Positions 48,101-60,277 of a DNA stretch of 64,000 nucleotides are shown piece after piece. The notes under the pieces were generated by a model. It did no database searches, had not been told where the DNA came from, and was given only the letters and a program-made list of their open reading frames with translations. Numbering within the stretch: position 1 is the first letter of the stretch; each line of letters opens with the position of its first letter. The position numbers were made by a program, and so were the translations under genes. The stretch covers positions 57,271,915-57,335,914 of the forward strand of contig OX387183.1 of NCBI GenBank assembly GCA_947561395.2. The letters run 5' to 3'. The stretch is from Buxus sempervirens. Lineage: Eukaryota > Streptophyta > Magnoliopsida > Buxales > Buxaceae.

Positions 48101-51100
48101 GTAGGTGGCACCAAGTTGGTACTGCTCACAATTGAGTCAACTTGGGCAGTACCAACACGATCGATACCATCACGGTATTGCCTGAGTTGTATCGTTCATG
48201 ACCTAGTTTGACCAATACGAGGGGTTTCATCGGGGCTTTTGACAAAACCCCTTGTCCCAGAACTCAGTATCATTTCGCCAAGACTCGATACCAAGTTGAC
48301 TTGCTCAATACCACTCAATACCGGGCGAGTTTACAAACCATGCATACATGCCCATCCCTTTTTCATGTTTTGATAAAAAAAAATGATAATAGCTTGGAAA
48401 TTTATATTTAGAAAGAAATCAAATTCAATATATAACATTTTACATCATAAAGTGTTTCACATTAAAATTTAAAACAAATGGAGCATTAATGTGTAATGCT
48501 TTTAAAAAGGCTCATATGTCCAATAGCAACTTGATCAAATGACTTCAGCAATTTGACTACACTAAGTTCTTTTGGACATTAATATATTGAAAAAGTTAGG
48601 TAAAAAATTATGTTACAAAAATTGCACATATCATGGTTAAAAGTTCTACAAAAATTCTTATCTAGGACGTTGACTGGTTGGTCCTGATCAATCCATACAC
48701 TTGCCATTTGTTAGATTATACTGCCTAGGAAACCAAATGAAGGTTGTTAAGACCAAGAGTGAAGACATTATAGAAGTACAAACATATTGGATTCACCAAA
48801 CAAAAGAAAACACCAAGATAGATTTTTTCTTTAATTATCAGGATATAAACTAAGAACTCAAATTATATACCACAATTTATACAAACCAAACACTTACCAA
48901 CTCACAACTACATGAATTTGCCGTCAAGTCCCACACACGGATATTTCCGTTTTGGTCCCCGGAAATTAGTTCTGTCTGCACGATCATACGGTTGTGAAGT
49001 GAATAACTACTCAGACTAATAATAAGAGTCATTAGAATTTAATATCCAAACCATCACAAAAATGGAAACCAAAGGACAAAATTGATTATTTAACTATTAC
49101 AACAGGTACAAAAACAAGTAATAACCAAGGTAGAAATATAGTTTATGATTTGTTAAACAGTACTCATTTTCTTTATACATAATTGTTCATTGTACAATCC
49201 GTTTCACTTTCATGGAAGAATTTATAATTCTCTTTACAATCACCAGCTTAAGTGTCAGTGTGTGTGTGTATGTGCATATATGTTATCCATATCTCACCAA
49301 AAAAAATAATGAAAAATAAAAAAGAAATATCATAGCTTATTTATAATATCCCCTATTAGAAATTTTTTATGATTCATTACATGAATCTTATGATTTGATT
49401 CAATTCAACCATCAGGTGAGTGAAACAAGAAAAAAAATCAATTTATATTTGAACACTCAAAAGAATGCCAATACTGTTTTTCTAATGAAAGTTTCATTTA
49501 TTTGTTTAATTCTTTTTGTAGGTACTCGAAAATTACTGAATATGCATGCCATGCCCCAGGTACAAACACACCTTGCAATTGTAGGTGCATAGGACCAAAA
49601 TGCGACCTCACTTGTAAGTGCTCACATTCCAACACAAGTTACAACAGAAAATAACTAAATAAATGAAGTCAAACAACCTCATTCAACATAAACTCCCACA
49701 TATCCTAAAATTAAAATCCTAGGTTCCCGAACTAAACAAATGGAAGTATATATATTATAAATAAGCTAGGTTCCCCAAATAAAAAAAGAAAAAGAAAAAG
49801 TGTTTTTGGAAAAATTTCGGTGGCATGCCTTCATTCAGCTTTTGCTTTTCTGGTGAATCTTCGAAGCGTGCTGCCGAAATTTTGTTTCATGTCTTAAGAG
49901 AAACACCCAGCGGCATGAAACTTATATCCTTGTTCTTAGGTGCCTTGCAACACAAGTTTCACAACGACATTATGCAATATTTCCCAAAAAAAAAAAAGTA
50001 TAGAAGCTTAGGTACGTTATTATAAAAATAAAAAGTCAACAAAAACTTATAGAGTGCAAATAGGAAAGGAAGAGAGAGAAAGTAGGAAGTACTTGTTTAG
50101 GGAAAAAAAAAGGTCAAATACTATAGACATGGAGAAAGAAAGAAAGAGAGAGGTAGAATGCAAAGCATGTTTCATGTTAGAAAAAAAAAATTCTAAAACT
50201 CTAGGCAACAACAAACAATATTAGAACCATGAAGAGAGAAATAGAAAAAGAATTTGCTTGATCTGCTAGGCACCAATTCTTATTTTTCTAGTTTAACAAT
50301 GCCACAATAGGTTTTTACACAGAAACCAAATGATTAAACTAAGAGTTATTAGCGAGTAATAAGTTATTATTGAGAAATTAAGAAATAATTTCTTACTTAT
50401 AACTTTATACGTAACTCTTTAAAAAATTTTAAAAAGACTACAGAACCAAAATTATGCAACTAGTTAGGCTAGGAGGCTGTCTGGCCCAGTCGTGCCTAAG
50501 CAGTCACTTGATTGCAATTGGCCTAAATGACTATATTGTCTCTTTAGGGATGTTCGTCTAGACAAGTATTGCCCACATCCTTAAAAAAAATAAAATAAAA
50601 TAAAAACTACTCAAATGTAAGCCACCTCCTTTAACAACATTATGATCTACAGTTCAAAACTATGATTATTCAACTATAAGAGACCCCTAAAAATCTTCAA
50701 TTCAGCTCATGTTTTTACAATCTTGTACATACCTATCAAGATGAACGGCTCAAAATGAACATGAACATGTCAAATATATTGACCAAAAGCAAGTGCATGT
50801 TAAGGTAGTCTTGGATTACAATCCATGGAAATACATAAAACAGGTCATCAACAAACATTTCAAATTAATCATAAAAGACTTAATCTTCACCACAGAATGT
50901 GTCTGAGATGAGGGAAGGAAATAATAATATTTAACCTGGTTTGGATGGAGAACAACAGTGTTAACAGCTGCACGGCTCTCATATTCCCTTTGGCAGCCTG
51001 GGGCCCTAAAATTGAATTTAAATGAGAACATATAAAGAAAAAAATAAATTGGCAGCCAATGAAAAGAACAAGCATGAATATCCATTACAAGAAAAATCAG

Positions 51101-51931
51101 AACAATAACCACAACACAGGAAAAGCTTAAATGGATGCCCCACATAATTGGAACCAAGAACATAAAATACACATCATTAGCAGCAAAAAATTAGAATACA
51201 TTACCTTAAGTCCCAAATCTTTACGGTACCGTCTTCAGAACCTGAATACATCCAATTTCCGTCACATTGGAACCCCACTGCCATAACATTGTTGGTATGT
51301 GAATCATAGCTCATCAACTGCAATTGGAATAAAGAAACAATGTTCATCATATACAAAAAGAAAAACTAAACAAAATAAAACCTGTAATAAATGAAAAGAT
51401 TTACAAACATACAGGTTGAGTGCTGCTTGAGTTGACATCGAACAATCGAATATGAGGATTTCCAGCCGCAGCCAGGAAATGCTTATCTGGGGTTATCTCA
51501 AGCCTGTTAACTTGCTGCACGCATTACATTATCCAAATGCAGAAATTAAAACCATAGCAAAAGTATCTGAATATTGAGCACCATATGAGGATTCCTTAAC
51601 TTATCGTACTTAACCTATTATCTCGTATATATTGAGTAAAGTTCTGATCGGTCAATTTCAGAGAACATCGTAAGTAATTTATAGCAAATCATGATCTCAA
51701 AACAAGCAAATCAAAATGATTGATACACGACTTTCTCTTCAGATAATATTATTACAGCAAGTCATATTTTCATACCCAAGGATCTCGAACCAAATAAAAT
51801 TAAGGACGACGTATGAAACTCACCGATTCTGGGTACTGGATTGTCCGATAGCATCGGCCACTCTTGGCCTCCCAAAACCGGATTGTATGATCATAGCCTG
51901 CAGTTGCGAGGATCACCGATGGTTGGGCCAT
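45194..51931 (-). CDS. LST8: LST8, WD40 subunit of the TOR kinase complex
   Basis: LST8 is a seven-bladed WD40 propeller that binds and stabilises the kinase domain of TOR. Ten exons, 51931-51824, 51514-51413, 51317-51205, 51005-50936, 48975-48898, 46154-46038, 45952-45858, 45643-45564, 45457-45398 and 45321-45194, join in phase to 316 residues; Arabidopsis LST8-1 has about 305. Typical stretches are [79 protein letters not shown] and [20 protein letters not shown], with the WD (or WN, WT) blade ends visible. The start is the conserved [16 protein letters not shown]. Exon 7 uses a weak donor (CG|gtttga) but the frame and the [10 protein letters not shown] junction fit the family. Introns 4 and 5 exceed 1.9 kb. 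Confidence 0.95.
46155..48897. other. LST8 intron 5 with triplet-rich and MITE-like sequence
   Basis: The intron holds an imperfect CCA/ATC-rich stretch at about 46985-47235, the source of spurious Thr/Ser/Pro-rich frames. From about 47799 a segment beginning cagtgttttaaatagg extends to the 'gataccat / cggtattg' palindromic region and a gtttacaaaccatg end near 48342. This resembles a decayed hAT-like MITE, but I found no duplication around it. Confidence 0.4.
49800..49942. repeat. Degraded relative of the CGGCG-rich hAT MITEs, in LST8 intron 4
   Basis: The segment carries aaatttcggtggcatgcc, cgaagcgtgctgccgaaatt and cggcatgaaac, and ends tatatccttg, like the right ends of the copies at 10.2 and 16.1 kb. 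No left end or target duplication is clear, so it is probably truncated. Confidence 0.45.
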
Positions 51932-52519
51932 CTTGATCTCCACCTCCTCCAATCGCAATCAAAAATATTGAATAAATCAGACTCCAACAGGGAAAAAATT
52001 ATTTCAAAAGATTGGAAAAACGAAAAGAAGCCCTACCGAAGATGCAAAAAAAAGAGCACGGAAATAAAGGAATTTGAATACATACCTCTACTATTGGTCT
52101 CAGTAATTCCAATAGAATCAGTAGTTCAATCACTAGTCCGCTATCCTATCACTGAAATTTATTTAACAGAGAAAACCAAAAGATTAATACGTAACTCATA
52201 AACTCTGTGAATATTGAGTATAGACGAAGGTCGAACCACAAAGAAGGTGAGAAATGGAATCTCCGACCTTTCCACATTTCGATTTCACATCTTCGATATC
52301 GCGAAGTGCTGTTTAGGTTAGGGTTTTACAATTGATTAGAACGGAGAAAGAGCTTGAAATCTTCTTTTACTTCCATCGTTCTTTCCTCCTCTTCGACCGA
52401 CCCCGCTCCGTCTATATTCTAAAAGCTCCTTACCGTTTGCAATCTCAAGTTCTCAACACGACTACCCCAAAAAAAAAGGTTCTTAACACATTAATTAATG
52501 AATTTTCAGTGATACTTCT
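51932..52519. promoter_or_regulatory. LST8 5' flank and leader
   Basis: Directly upstream of the LST8 start codon (minus strand). A 5' leader, possibly with an intron, and the promoter should be here. I cannot assign a core promoter element with confidence. Confidence 0.4.
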
Positions 52520-53345
52520 AAAACAAATCGGGATTCCATTAGGCTACCCACAAAAAAAAAAAAGGAAAAAATTACCGTACAGTATGTTTTTTTCCTCAAA
52601 ATGTCTCTTTCGTTCTATCCTTTTACACAATGACCATTGCTATGCCATTTTAAAACAAATCGGGATTCCATTAGGCTACCCAAAAAAAAAAAGGAAAAAA
52701 TTACTGTACAGTATGTTTTTTTCCTCAAAATGTCTCTTTCATTCTATCCTTTTACACAATGACCATTGCTATGCCATTTTCAAAAGTTGAGGACCAATTA
52801 GTCTACACGTCAGCAACTCTTGTGCCATTCATTTTTAAAGACATCTTTACCCCCATTTAATTGGTTCAAACCACTATCTAAACGTATTTTGAATTGGTAT
52901 CAACAACTAAATGTATTTTGAATTTGTATCCTCTCCGTTGAAGCACATCCCATCTTCGTTGTGTTCAACGATGGTTTTCAACATTTTTTAATTTCTAAAT
53001 TTTACAGTCAGAAATTAAAAAATAAAGCGTGATGGAAGAAGAAGAGGGTGAGATACGGAGGGCTTCCGTTTGATGAAATGGGTTTTAGGTTTTTTAATTC
53101 AAGAAAACTTGGTGAGGGCCTAACAAGTTTTTGGTTCAATTTCTCAGACCAACTTGAACGATGGTTGAACCGGTACCAATAAGGGTAGAAACATCTTTTT
53201 CAACTTACAATAGAATAAATGCTGACGTGTAATACTATTTGGTCATTATTTTGCAAATACTGTATCTCTATAGTCATTATGTAAAAAGGCATGATGAAAA
53301 AGTCATTTTAGTAAAAATAATTAAAAATAGATGTCATTTTACTAT
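52520..53345. repeat. MITE-like element with imperfect inverted ends, left end duplicated in tandem (132 bp)
   Basis: A 132-bp unit (aaacaaatcgggattccatt, gtacagtatgtttttttcct, tgaccattgctatgccattt) occurs at 52520-52651 and again from 52652, nearly identical. The second unit and following bases (aaaatgtctctttcattc, ttacacaatgacc, ggaccaattag, tacacgtcagca) reappear in reverse complement at about 53215-53320 (aaaatgactttttcatcatg, ttacataatgac, tgaccaaatag, ttacacgtcagca). Thus an inverted-repeat element with one end duplicated. No coding region, superfamily unknown. Confidence 0.6.
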
Positions 53346-54819
53346 TCATTTACACTTTCTTCCAAAAATACCCTCAAAAGAAAAGACATACCTCAAAAGA
53401 CTTGTAAATATTTTGTTACTGTTTTTTGTTACCAGTGAAGTCTTTTTAGGGAATTCTTGAAAAAGATTGTAGATACACTAAAATAATACTCATTCTCAAT
53501 TATTTTAAAAAAGTATCACTATTTTTGAATCTGAAATACTCATTCTCAATTATTTTAAAAAAGTATCACTATTTTTGAATCTGAATTATGTCTAAAATGC
53601 ATCGCTTAAACCAACTTAGCATTTTTTTAGCATAAGTAAACATGCTACTTTCAAATTATGTTGGTTTTGACATATTTGATTGTTGTTGGTAATTTGTTTT
53701 CCTTTTTCCTCGTTTGAAGACCCTTGCATAGTTAATCTTCTTAAGTAATACAAAATTATCTATTATGTATCGGAATATATAAAAAGAAAACTAGAAATTC
53801 TAGGCAAATATTCTATTTCCAAAAAATGACCCCCAACTTCTTATTTGTAATATCCTCACTTTTGTATGCATCACGATCGGGTACATTTATATTTTCATTT
53901 GGTGCCTTTAAAAATTGTATAATTGAGTGGATATGGAATCGATTCTGTGAGTGATGTGGGGGATCGCATTTTAAAAATTATGTAAAGAAGAAACAGGCAA
54001 CTGAGAGTTTCTTTTTTCATAACCCATAGATGGGCTAAGTTGAGAAGAAAAAAAAAGAGGAAAATGAGAAAATGGGAGAAGAAGCTTGGCAAGAGGAAAA
54101 TTTCACTTCAAATAAAGGATTTTTACACAATAAGACATATATATGACTACATGTATGCCTGAGAATTTGAGAAGTAGAAAATTCTAGACAGTTGCAGATG
54201 CTCGACTACTTCTTAGGTTATGTAGGCTATGATGTTCTGTTGAAAAATAAAGAACCAATTTAAGTTTAGAGAGTAATGAAGTTAGTTTGTGTTAATCAAA
54301 CTAGCAAGGGTTGGGTGCACTTGGAGCAGTTTTGTAACTGCGTGTGTTTTGAAGGAAGATGTTGCGTTTTGACTGATAAAACCCTACATTAATGAAACTT
54401 AAACAATGTAGGGTATGGGCTTTCTCTTCTGGGGAAGGTGTGAACAATGTTAGGCACGCTTTCCAAGGGTCTTCTCGCGTTAAATATAGTATATAAGTAT
54501 AGATTGTTTGATTGGAATTGAGTTGAATGAGAAAAACAGTATAGAGCACACTCGTATGATTCAATTTGCTTTTCGTTTTAGACAAACAACGCCCGGAACG
54601 AATTATTGGCAAATTAGGAACGCAGGCATTTAAAAAAAAAAAAAAAAAAATCAGAAAACAGGATTTGACAGAGAGAAGAGAAACCCTCCCAGAAGATTTC
54701 TAATAATTAGTAATTCATAATCACAAATAAAAAAAATATTAGAATAACATTTCCAAAGCTTGGGAAAATAAGTTTCCCCGCCATACTCCCTTTCTTTCCA
54801 CACTCGTACTCCAATTCTC
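53346..54819. repeat. Intergenic DNA with a ~52-bp tandem duplication
   Basis: At about 53486-53590 the block atactcattctcaattatt plus aaaaaagtatcactattttt and gaatctgaa is present twice in tandem. The rest, up to the glucanase stop at 54820, includes a poly-A run at about 54634-54650 and no gene that I recognise; part is the glucanase 3' UTR. Confidence 0.6.
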
Positions 54820-57233
54820 TCACGACATGTATCTACATGTAGCATGACCTGCACATGCATATGATATTATCAGCACTTGTACACATGCAAAATTAAAAGA
54901 GCCGAGATTAAACAAAAGTAATAGCAAGTTAATTAACATTTTCCCCAGATCCCTGTTAACGATGAGGAGAACACACAACATGGTTGGGGATTTTGAGATC
55001 ATCTACAGTTGAGAGAAGCTTTGAGGACTGCTGGTTGCCACCGATTGGTTACCGTTGAACCTTTTATGTGTTCTAACCGTAGATGATCTCATTCTCATGG
55101 TTGGGCATGTACGCGTGTGAGTTGAAATTACAGAACACAAAACCGAGCGCACGTTGTCGATCCAGATCGGTCCATGGATCTAGTCGAATCTTTAATTTAA
55201 ATTTTAAGTGTCTGTGTTTTCAGGCTTTAAGCAATCACGAGCATACTCACGTGATGCTGGCAATGAAAACCAAAGCATATCGGGGAAGTTGGGAACTTAC
55301 TGGGATCGGAGTCCGTTAGCACACCGGTGTTCGCGAAATCGCAGTTGAAGTCATGGCGACCGGAAGTCTGATAGTAGGCATTCATGGCGTATGAAGCATG
55401 CGACCTGATCGTGTTTGGGTCGAAGCAGTTTCCACCTTGTTGTATCGGCTTACAATCCACTACTCCCAAGCTGCAAACGTAGTCGATGTTCGACTGCAGC
55501 GCTTTATCGCTCGCTTCTGGTTTCGGGACGCACCACTTCTTTCCAGAACTCGGTGATGGTGTCCTTGGCGTTGGTTTAGGCCTTACCGGCGCCGGAACCT
55601 TGCCCTGCAATATAATATTCATTTCATATGAGCAACCTCCATTATCGGAAGTTTTGTCAATTGAAAATTTCTCAAATGGTGACCCAGTCTAATCAGCGGC
55701 GGAAGCAGGACTCGAAATGGCAAAAAAAAATTTCAATTAACACTTCAAATAAGTTGGGGCAAAACATAAATTTTAGAGGGTTCTCGTGAAATATAGATAT
55801 TTAAATAAGTCCCGCGGGAAAAAACCAGAAATGATTAACGCTTCTCGTCAAATAAATTGGGGCAAAACAGAAATTTTAGAGCTGTTATCGTGAAATATAG
55901 AAATTTAAATGAGTCCTCCGGGGAAGAACCAGAAATGGGCAAAACATAAAATTTAATTAAATGAACGTGGTTCCGCCACTGAGTCTAATTAATGGAAATT
56001 TTTTTGTCTTTTGCTTTACCACTATCAGGCACCAAGCCCTGCAATCCTAAGCTTTCTTTCCTTCTTTCCGGAGATTACACAGAAATGCCCTTTCGCCTAC
56101 CCTCAAAACTAAGGAGCTTAAACAGCAAAACGAGAAGACAGAAAAATAAAATAAAAAAATCACAAGCTCACCTGTGCACCGCGCATAATCCCGACATCGT
56201 AAACCGGAGTGAAGTCCGGCTGGAACAGGCCGAAGTTACGCTCGGCGGTTGGACCTGGTTTAAGATTCTCATTGAACAAGGCGAAGATGTATGTCTCGAA
56301 CTTCCGTTTAGGCATTAATGGCGTTCCAATACCGGAGGTAACGTGTTTCACGAGGTTGCCATTAAAGGAAACGGCGTTCGCCAGGTTAACGTCGGGCTGG
56401 TTGGCGTCCCCAAGAGAAGGCCAACCTGTCTCTGCTACTACGATATCCACGTCGCCGTAACCCAGCTTCTTCATCGCCGAATGAACGGCATCAAGCTGGG
56501 CGTCGAACATGTTGGTGTACGTTATTCTTGTGGCCGGATCGTGAACCCCGGCGTTGGGTTTGAAGAGAGCATAGTTTAAAGTCTTGGCAGAGAAACCGAA
56601 GTAGGGATATGGACATATCATGAACGGGGATCTGGTTTCTCTATGGAATTGTAGCATGGGAGCGAAGATAGCTTTGTCGTACCCGCGTCGGAATCGGGCG
56701 GAACTCGGAGGTTCCGAGACGGAGAGAATACCAAGAGAGTGAGGTGTGGAGACCTGAACGTCCCTGATCCCGGCTTGTACGAGGGCTGTGTGCAGAGATC
56801 TCATCGCCGGGACCAGGTGGGCTATGAGGTTTTTATCAGCGGTGGCCATGATCTCATTTCCGACGGCGATGCGGTTGATCTTCGTTTGTGGGTGAAACGG
56901 AGCGATGTGAGTGGCGACCCAGTCACGAGCGGCGGGAAGCTTGGCTAGGGCAGGTATGTCACCATTACCGGCGGTGACGGTAACAAAAATTCCGGTGTTG
57001 GCAAAAGCTCGAAGGATGTCTGGGTTGGTGTCGAAGATCTTGACTCTGTCGATTGTGGTTCGATCTCTGAGGAAGGCGGCGACCTGGGATGGAGGCGGAA
57101 GGTTGTTGCCTAAGGTACCGTAGTTAATACCAATAGAGTAAGCAACTTGGGAATTTTCGACGAGGAGTCCAGAGATGAGGAAGAAGAGAAGAGAGAAAGA
57201 TACCCTTAAGGGAGATTTTACAGACTCCGCCAT
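54820..57233 (-). CDS. Glucan endo-1,3-beta-glucosidase: GH17 catalytic domain plus X8 (CBM43)
   Basis: Secreted enzyme that hydrolyses beta-1,3-glucan (callose). Exons 57233-56172, 55604-55301 and 54848-54820 join in phase to 464 residues. A signal peptide (about 1-32) precedes the mature start SIGINYGTLGNNLPPP. The GH17 acid/base is E127 in RIAVGNEI and the nucleophile E268 in VVAETGWPSLGD, both intact. A Pro-rich linker (PAPVRPKPTPRTPSPSS) leads to the X8 domain (WCVPKPEASDKALQ, VCSLGVVDC, GGNCFDP, FNCDF). The sixth X8 cysteine (SHATCRYMS*) comes from a 29-nt last exon. The protein stops straight after X8, with no GPI-anchor signal, so it is probably a cell-wall protein. Closest relatives are of the At5g56590/At4g26830 type; the isoform is not certain. 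Confidence 0.92.
55686..55989. mobile_element. hAT-type MITE in glucanase intron 1, with 8-bp target duplication
   Basis: The element 55694-55981 (288 bp) starts cagcggcggaagcagg and ends, on the other strand, cagtggcggaaccacg. It is flanked by AGTCTAAT at 55686-55693 and 55982-55989, an exact 8-bp duplication. Inside, a ~100-bp block (aataa(g/a)ttggggcaaaaca, attttagag, gtgaaatatag) is present twice in tandem. The cagtggcgga terminus is a common hAT-MITE end in plants. Intronic and harmless to the reading frame. Confidence 0.87.
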
Positions 57234-58173
57234 ATCCAGAGAAGAAAAGTTCTTCGGAGGGAAAGAAAGCGAGGGAGATGCAACAAGGGTTTTGCGATAA
57301 TATGATTTATATGGGCTCAGAGGGAAGGGTTTTGGTTGGTTTGTTTGAGCCTTCTTAGGAGTAAATGAGTAATGGAGGAGCGAGAGAAGGGGGGAAGTGG
57401 GTAACTGGGTGGATTTCAGGTTAAAATGGAGGGTGTTTAATCATTTGGTTTAATGTGTTTATCCCAATATATATCTAGTCAATTTGACCGCAGCTTCGTC
57501 GTTCGAATATAGTTTGGATGGCAGCCGACTCATTCGCCCACAGAGCGTGCACTACGCGTCTCGGAAAAGCGTTTTGCGAACTAAGCGTTCTGAAAAAATG
57601 CTCCCCGTCGCTGCACGCCGACTAGCTAGGCTACTTCCTTACGCGTCCTGAAATTTCCCTCTGTCGCTGGACATCTGTAATCTTCGTACGTTCAAAAAGT
57701 AAATACGGACTACGGATGGATGGATACACACGTCTTTTACGTGACACTGTGAAGACGAAGGTTCCATCGTAACTGAGCCATTGCTTTTCAAAATGACCAA
57801 AATATCCTCCTCTTGCTGTACCGGATCACCACGTGGCAGCATCCTACCGTAATAGCAGGAACCAATGTAGCTTGCCCGTGCAGAAGATTTCATCCCGTCC
57901 ATCACTACCAAGCGCTTCCTATTGCCTTTAGCCAAAAATCAAAGAAACGAATCAGCAAAAGACCAAAAAGAAAGTCACCATCGATGGCTTATGCTGGAGC
58001 CGGAAAAAGTTGGAATGTCTGTTTGAGCGCAATCGGATGTACAAGACGCGTCCCCCACTTGCGTATCACGGGCTTACTAATGTACAGAGTCTACTGACCC
58101 CGACCTTAACGCCGGTGTGGACGAATCTGCCAAAAAAAATGCTTTAAAATTCAGCTTCGGGTTCTTGCTCTCG
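57234..58173. promoter_or_regulatory. Glucanase 5' flank and intergenic DNA
   Basis: The first few hundred bases should include the glucanase promoter; tatgatttatatgggc around 57300-57316 could hold a TATA-like site but is not certain. Farther out no gene is supported; frames here are short and unlike any family I know. Confidence 0.4.
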
Positions 58174-58861
58174 TAAAGCTGTGTTTAGAACCTTAGATCT
58201 GAAGAAGAAAGAAAAGAAAATGCTAAAATTTTCTTTCCTCTCATTTGGTTTGGTTTTAATAAGGAAAATTAGATTTTCTTTCAAAATTTTTTCTCTCTCT
58301 CTTTCCAATGTAAATAATTCTCTCTAAAAAAGTAATCATTTTGAAAGAAAAGAAATTTTACCGTTACTTACTACTACTCACACCACCCACCCACCCCACT
58401 ACTACCACCATCTACCACGACAACCCACCACCCACCATTACCCCTACAGTCCCTCCATTGCCACCAACCACCACCACTGCCCACCACCACCGCCCACCAC
58501 CATCGTCCCACCACCACCCATCACCACCCACCACCGCCCATCACCACTACCCGCCACCATCCCCACCAGCCACCGCCACCACTCCACCACCACCGCCTAC
58601 CACCGTCGCTCACCACCGCCCACCACAATTACCCATCGCTGCCGCCGCTACTGCCACCCACCTACTCCCATTCACCCACCATCACTACCCCAACCCATCA
58701 TTTTATCAAAATACCTTTTTGTTTTCTTCCCATTTCTAATCTCATTCAAACATTGAAAAAGAAAAGAAAATCAGTAATTTTCTTTTCTTTTCTCTTCTTT
58801 TCTTTTCTTTTTGAGGTTTCTTTTCTTTCTCCCCAAATCCAAGGCTCCAAACATAGCCTAA
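58174..58861. mobile_element. Tourist-like (PIF/Harbinger) MITE carrying a CCACC minisatellite
   Basis: The element runs 58177-58858. The left end agctgtgtttagaaccttag matches the right end read on the other strand, ggctatgtttggagccttgg, and both continue into gaagaaagaaaag. TAA flanks both sides (58174-58176 and 58859-58861), as expected for PIF/Harbinger insertion. Its centre, 58378-58690, is about 310 bp of imperfect (CCACCA)-type repeat, which produces spurious Pro/Thr/His-rich frames on one strand. No transposase. Confidence 0.72.
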
Positions 58862-58995
58862 GGTGGAAGAGGGTTCAGGAATCGGTTTCATCTTTTCACC
58901 AGTATTGGCAGCGATGAAGATGATACAGCCCATTGTTTGGCTTTAAGGGTAAAATCATTTGGGAGTGGCTTTAGATGATAGGAGAAGATGGAGTC

Positions 58996-59404
58996 TAAGG
59001 GGCCATTTGGTATGGCTTCTGGATTGTGGATTTCTGGATAATAATTTGGATTTTGAAAATCAAGATTGTAAATGCTTATTTTTAGAATCCAAAATCTTGT
59101 TTGGATACTTAGGATTTTAGCACTTTGTTTTAGTGGGACCCACCACCATTAATAGCTCTTTATTACTTGTGTGCAAGTGGGACCCACCATCATTAATAGC
59201 TTTTTAGTACTTGTATTCAAGTGGAACCCACCACTTTTTAAGTATCAAAATCTATAGAAACCCATAAAATGAGGATTGTGGTTTTTGAGAAGATTTTAGT
59301 ATCTACTTTTAAAATCATACTTGTAAAAATCCTACCAAACAACTTAATGGATCTTGGTTTTTGGTAGAATCTAGAAACTAGAAACCCCACCAAATGACGC
59401 CTAA
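58996..59404. mobile_element. Second Tourist-like MITE with TAA duplication
   Basis: The element 58999-59401 starts ggggccatttggtatgg; its right end on the other strand is ggcgtcatttggtgggg. TAA is present at 58996-58998 and 59402-59404. Inside, a ~54-bp unit (agtgggacccaccaccatta, atagctttttattacttgt) is repeated about 2.3 times at 59134-59238. No coding capacity. Confidence 0.75.
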
Positions 59405-59767
59405 GACTTTGAAGATTTGAAGGGGAAAAAATGCGAATTAGACTATTATTTTGCAGAAGATATATCTGCAGAAAATTAAGCATGGGATTTCATTCTGGTT
59501 GAAATAGAAGACTGGATTATGGACAAAAGATATCTCTCTCTCAATCTAGGAAACGCAGATCTGCAACCAAAAATTTAAGGGAAACTGTAGGACATTTGTA
59601 CCAAATCAAGTTTTCTAGAGGTTCTTGAACTACTCCCAGAATGAAAAAGCGGGGCAAGTAAAACCTCTTTCTTCAAATAGAGAGAGAGAAAGTGCGGTAA
59701 CCGCCCTTTTAACTCTTTAACCTATACTTCAAATCTTCTTTCTATCTTCTCAACTTTAGCTTTCTTT
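59405..59767. other. Intergenic DNA, nothing recognised
   Basis: Short stretch between the second Tourist-like MITE and the L1 fragment. Apart from pyrimidine-rich tracts I see nothing in it. Confidence 0.4.
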
Positions 59768-60277
59768 TTTTTTTTAATCGTCAAATGGAAGAATTTTATT
59801 GAAGGATAGAACGGGGATTACAATGACCACTCAAGTCTGCTGCCAAACAGGATGTGGCGGCGGCGGCCACCAAGTATAGGAAAAGTGATCAAGGCCAAAA
59901 TTTGCGAGTGAGTCTACTGCCTGGTTCGCTTCCCTGAATATATGGTTTATCCTGACATAGTTGAAGGAGTTCAAGAGAATACGAATTTGGTGAACAACAG
60001 CGAATATTCTCCAAGGTGGATCTGTAAACTTTCTGGCAATAAGATGGATGACAACTGACGAATCTCCTTCAATGTGAACATTCTCAAAGTTATGGGATTT
60101 AAGCAGTTTGATTCCTTGCAACACAGCAAGCGCCTCTGCTTCTAGTGTTGATTGACAGCCTAGCTCCAATGCAAAGCCTCCATGAAATTGTCCACAGCTG
60201 TCTTTGCATATTCCTCCAGCCGCCGCACGTCTCACACCACTTTTGAATGCGCCATTGAAATTAAGTTTGATGAAGGT
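59768..60277 (-). mobile_element. L1-type LINE 3' end with RNase H domain and poly-A tail
   Basis: The minus strand encodes an RNase H (RVT_3) domain: IKLNFNGAFKSGVRRAAAGG, then LEAEALAVLQGIKLLKSHNF, VHIEGDSSVVIHLIARKF and IFREANQAVDSLANFGLDH. Most conserved acidic residues are visible (E in LEAEA, D in EGDSS, D in AVDSLA), but the first is changed: NFNGA replaces the usual NFDGA. Downstream are ttcaataaaattcttcc and an A run (59768-59779 as T on the plus strand), the true 3' end. The upstream side is cut sharply at 60278 by an LTR element, so the RT lies elsewhere or is lost. Confidence 0.85.

Noticed and set aside
47799-48345. hAT-like MITE with cagtgttttaaa start
   Set aside because: The right terminus does not mirror the left and no 8-bp duplication is present; only mentioned under the LST8 intron.
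58341-58739. 132-codon Pro/Thr/His-rich frame, like a cell-wall protein
   Set aside because: It is the translation of a CCACC repeat inside a MITE, without signal peptide or family motifs.
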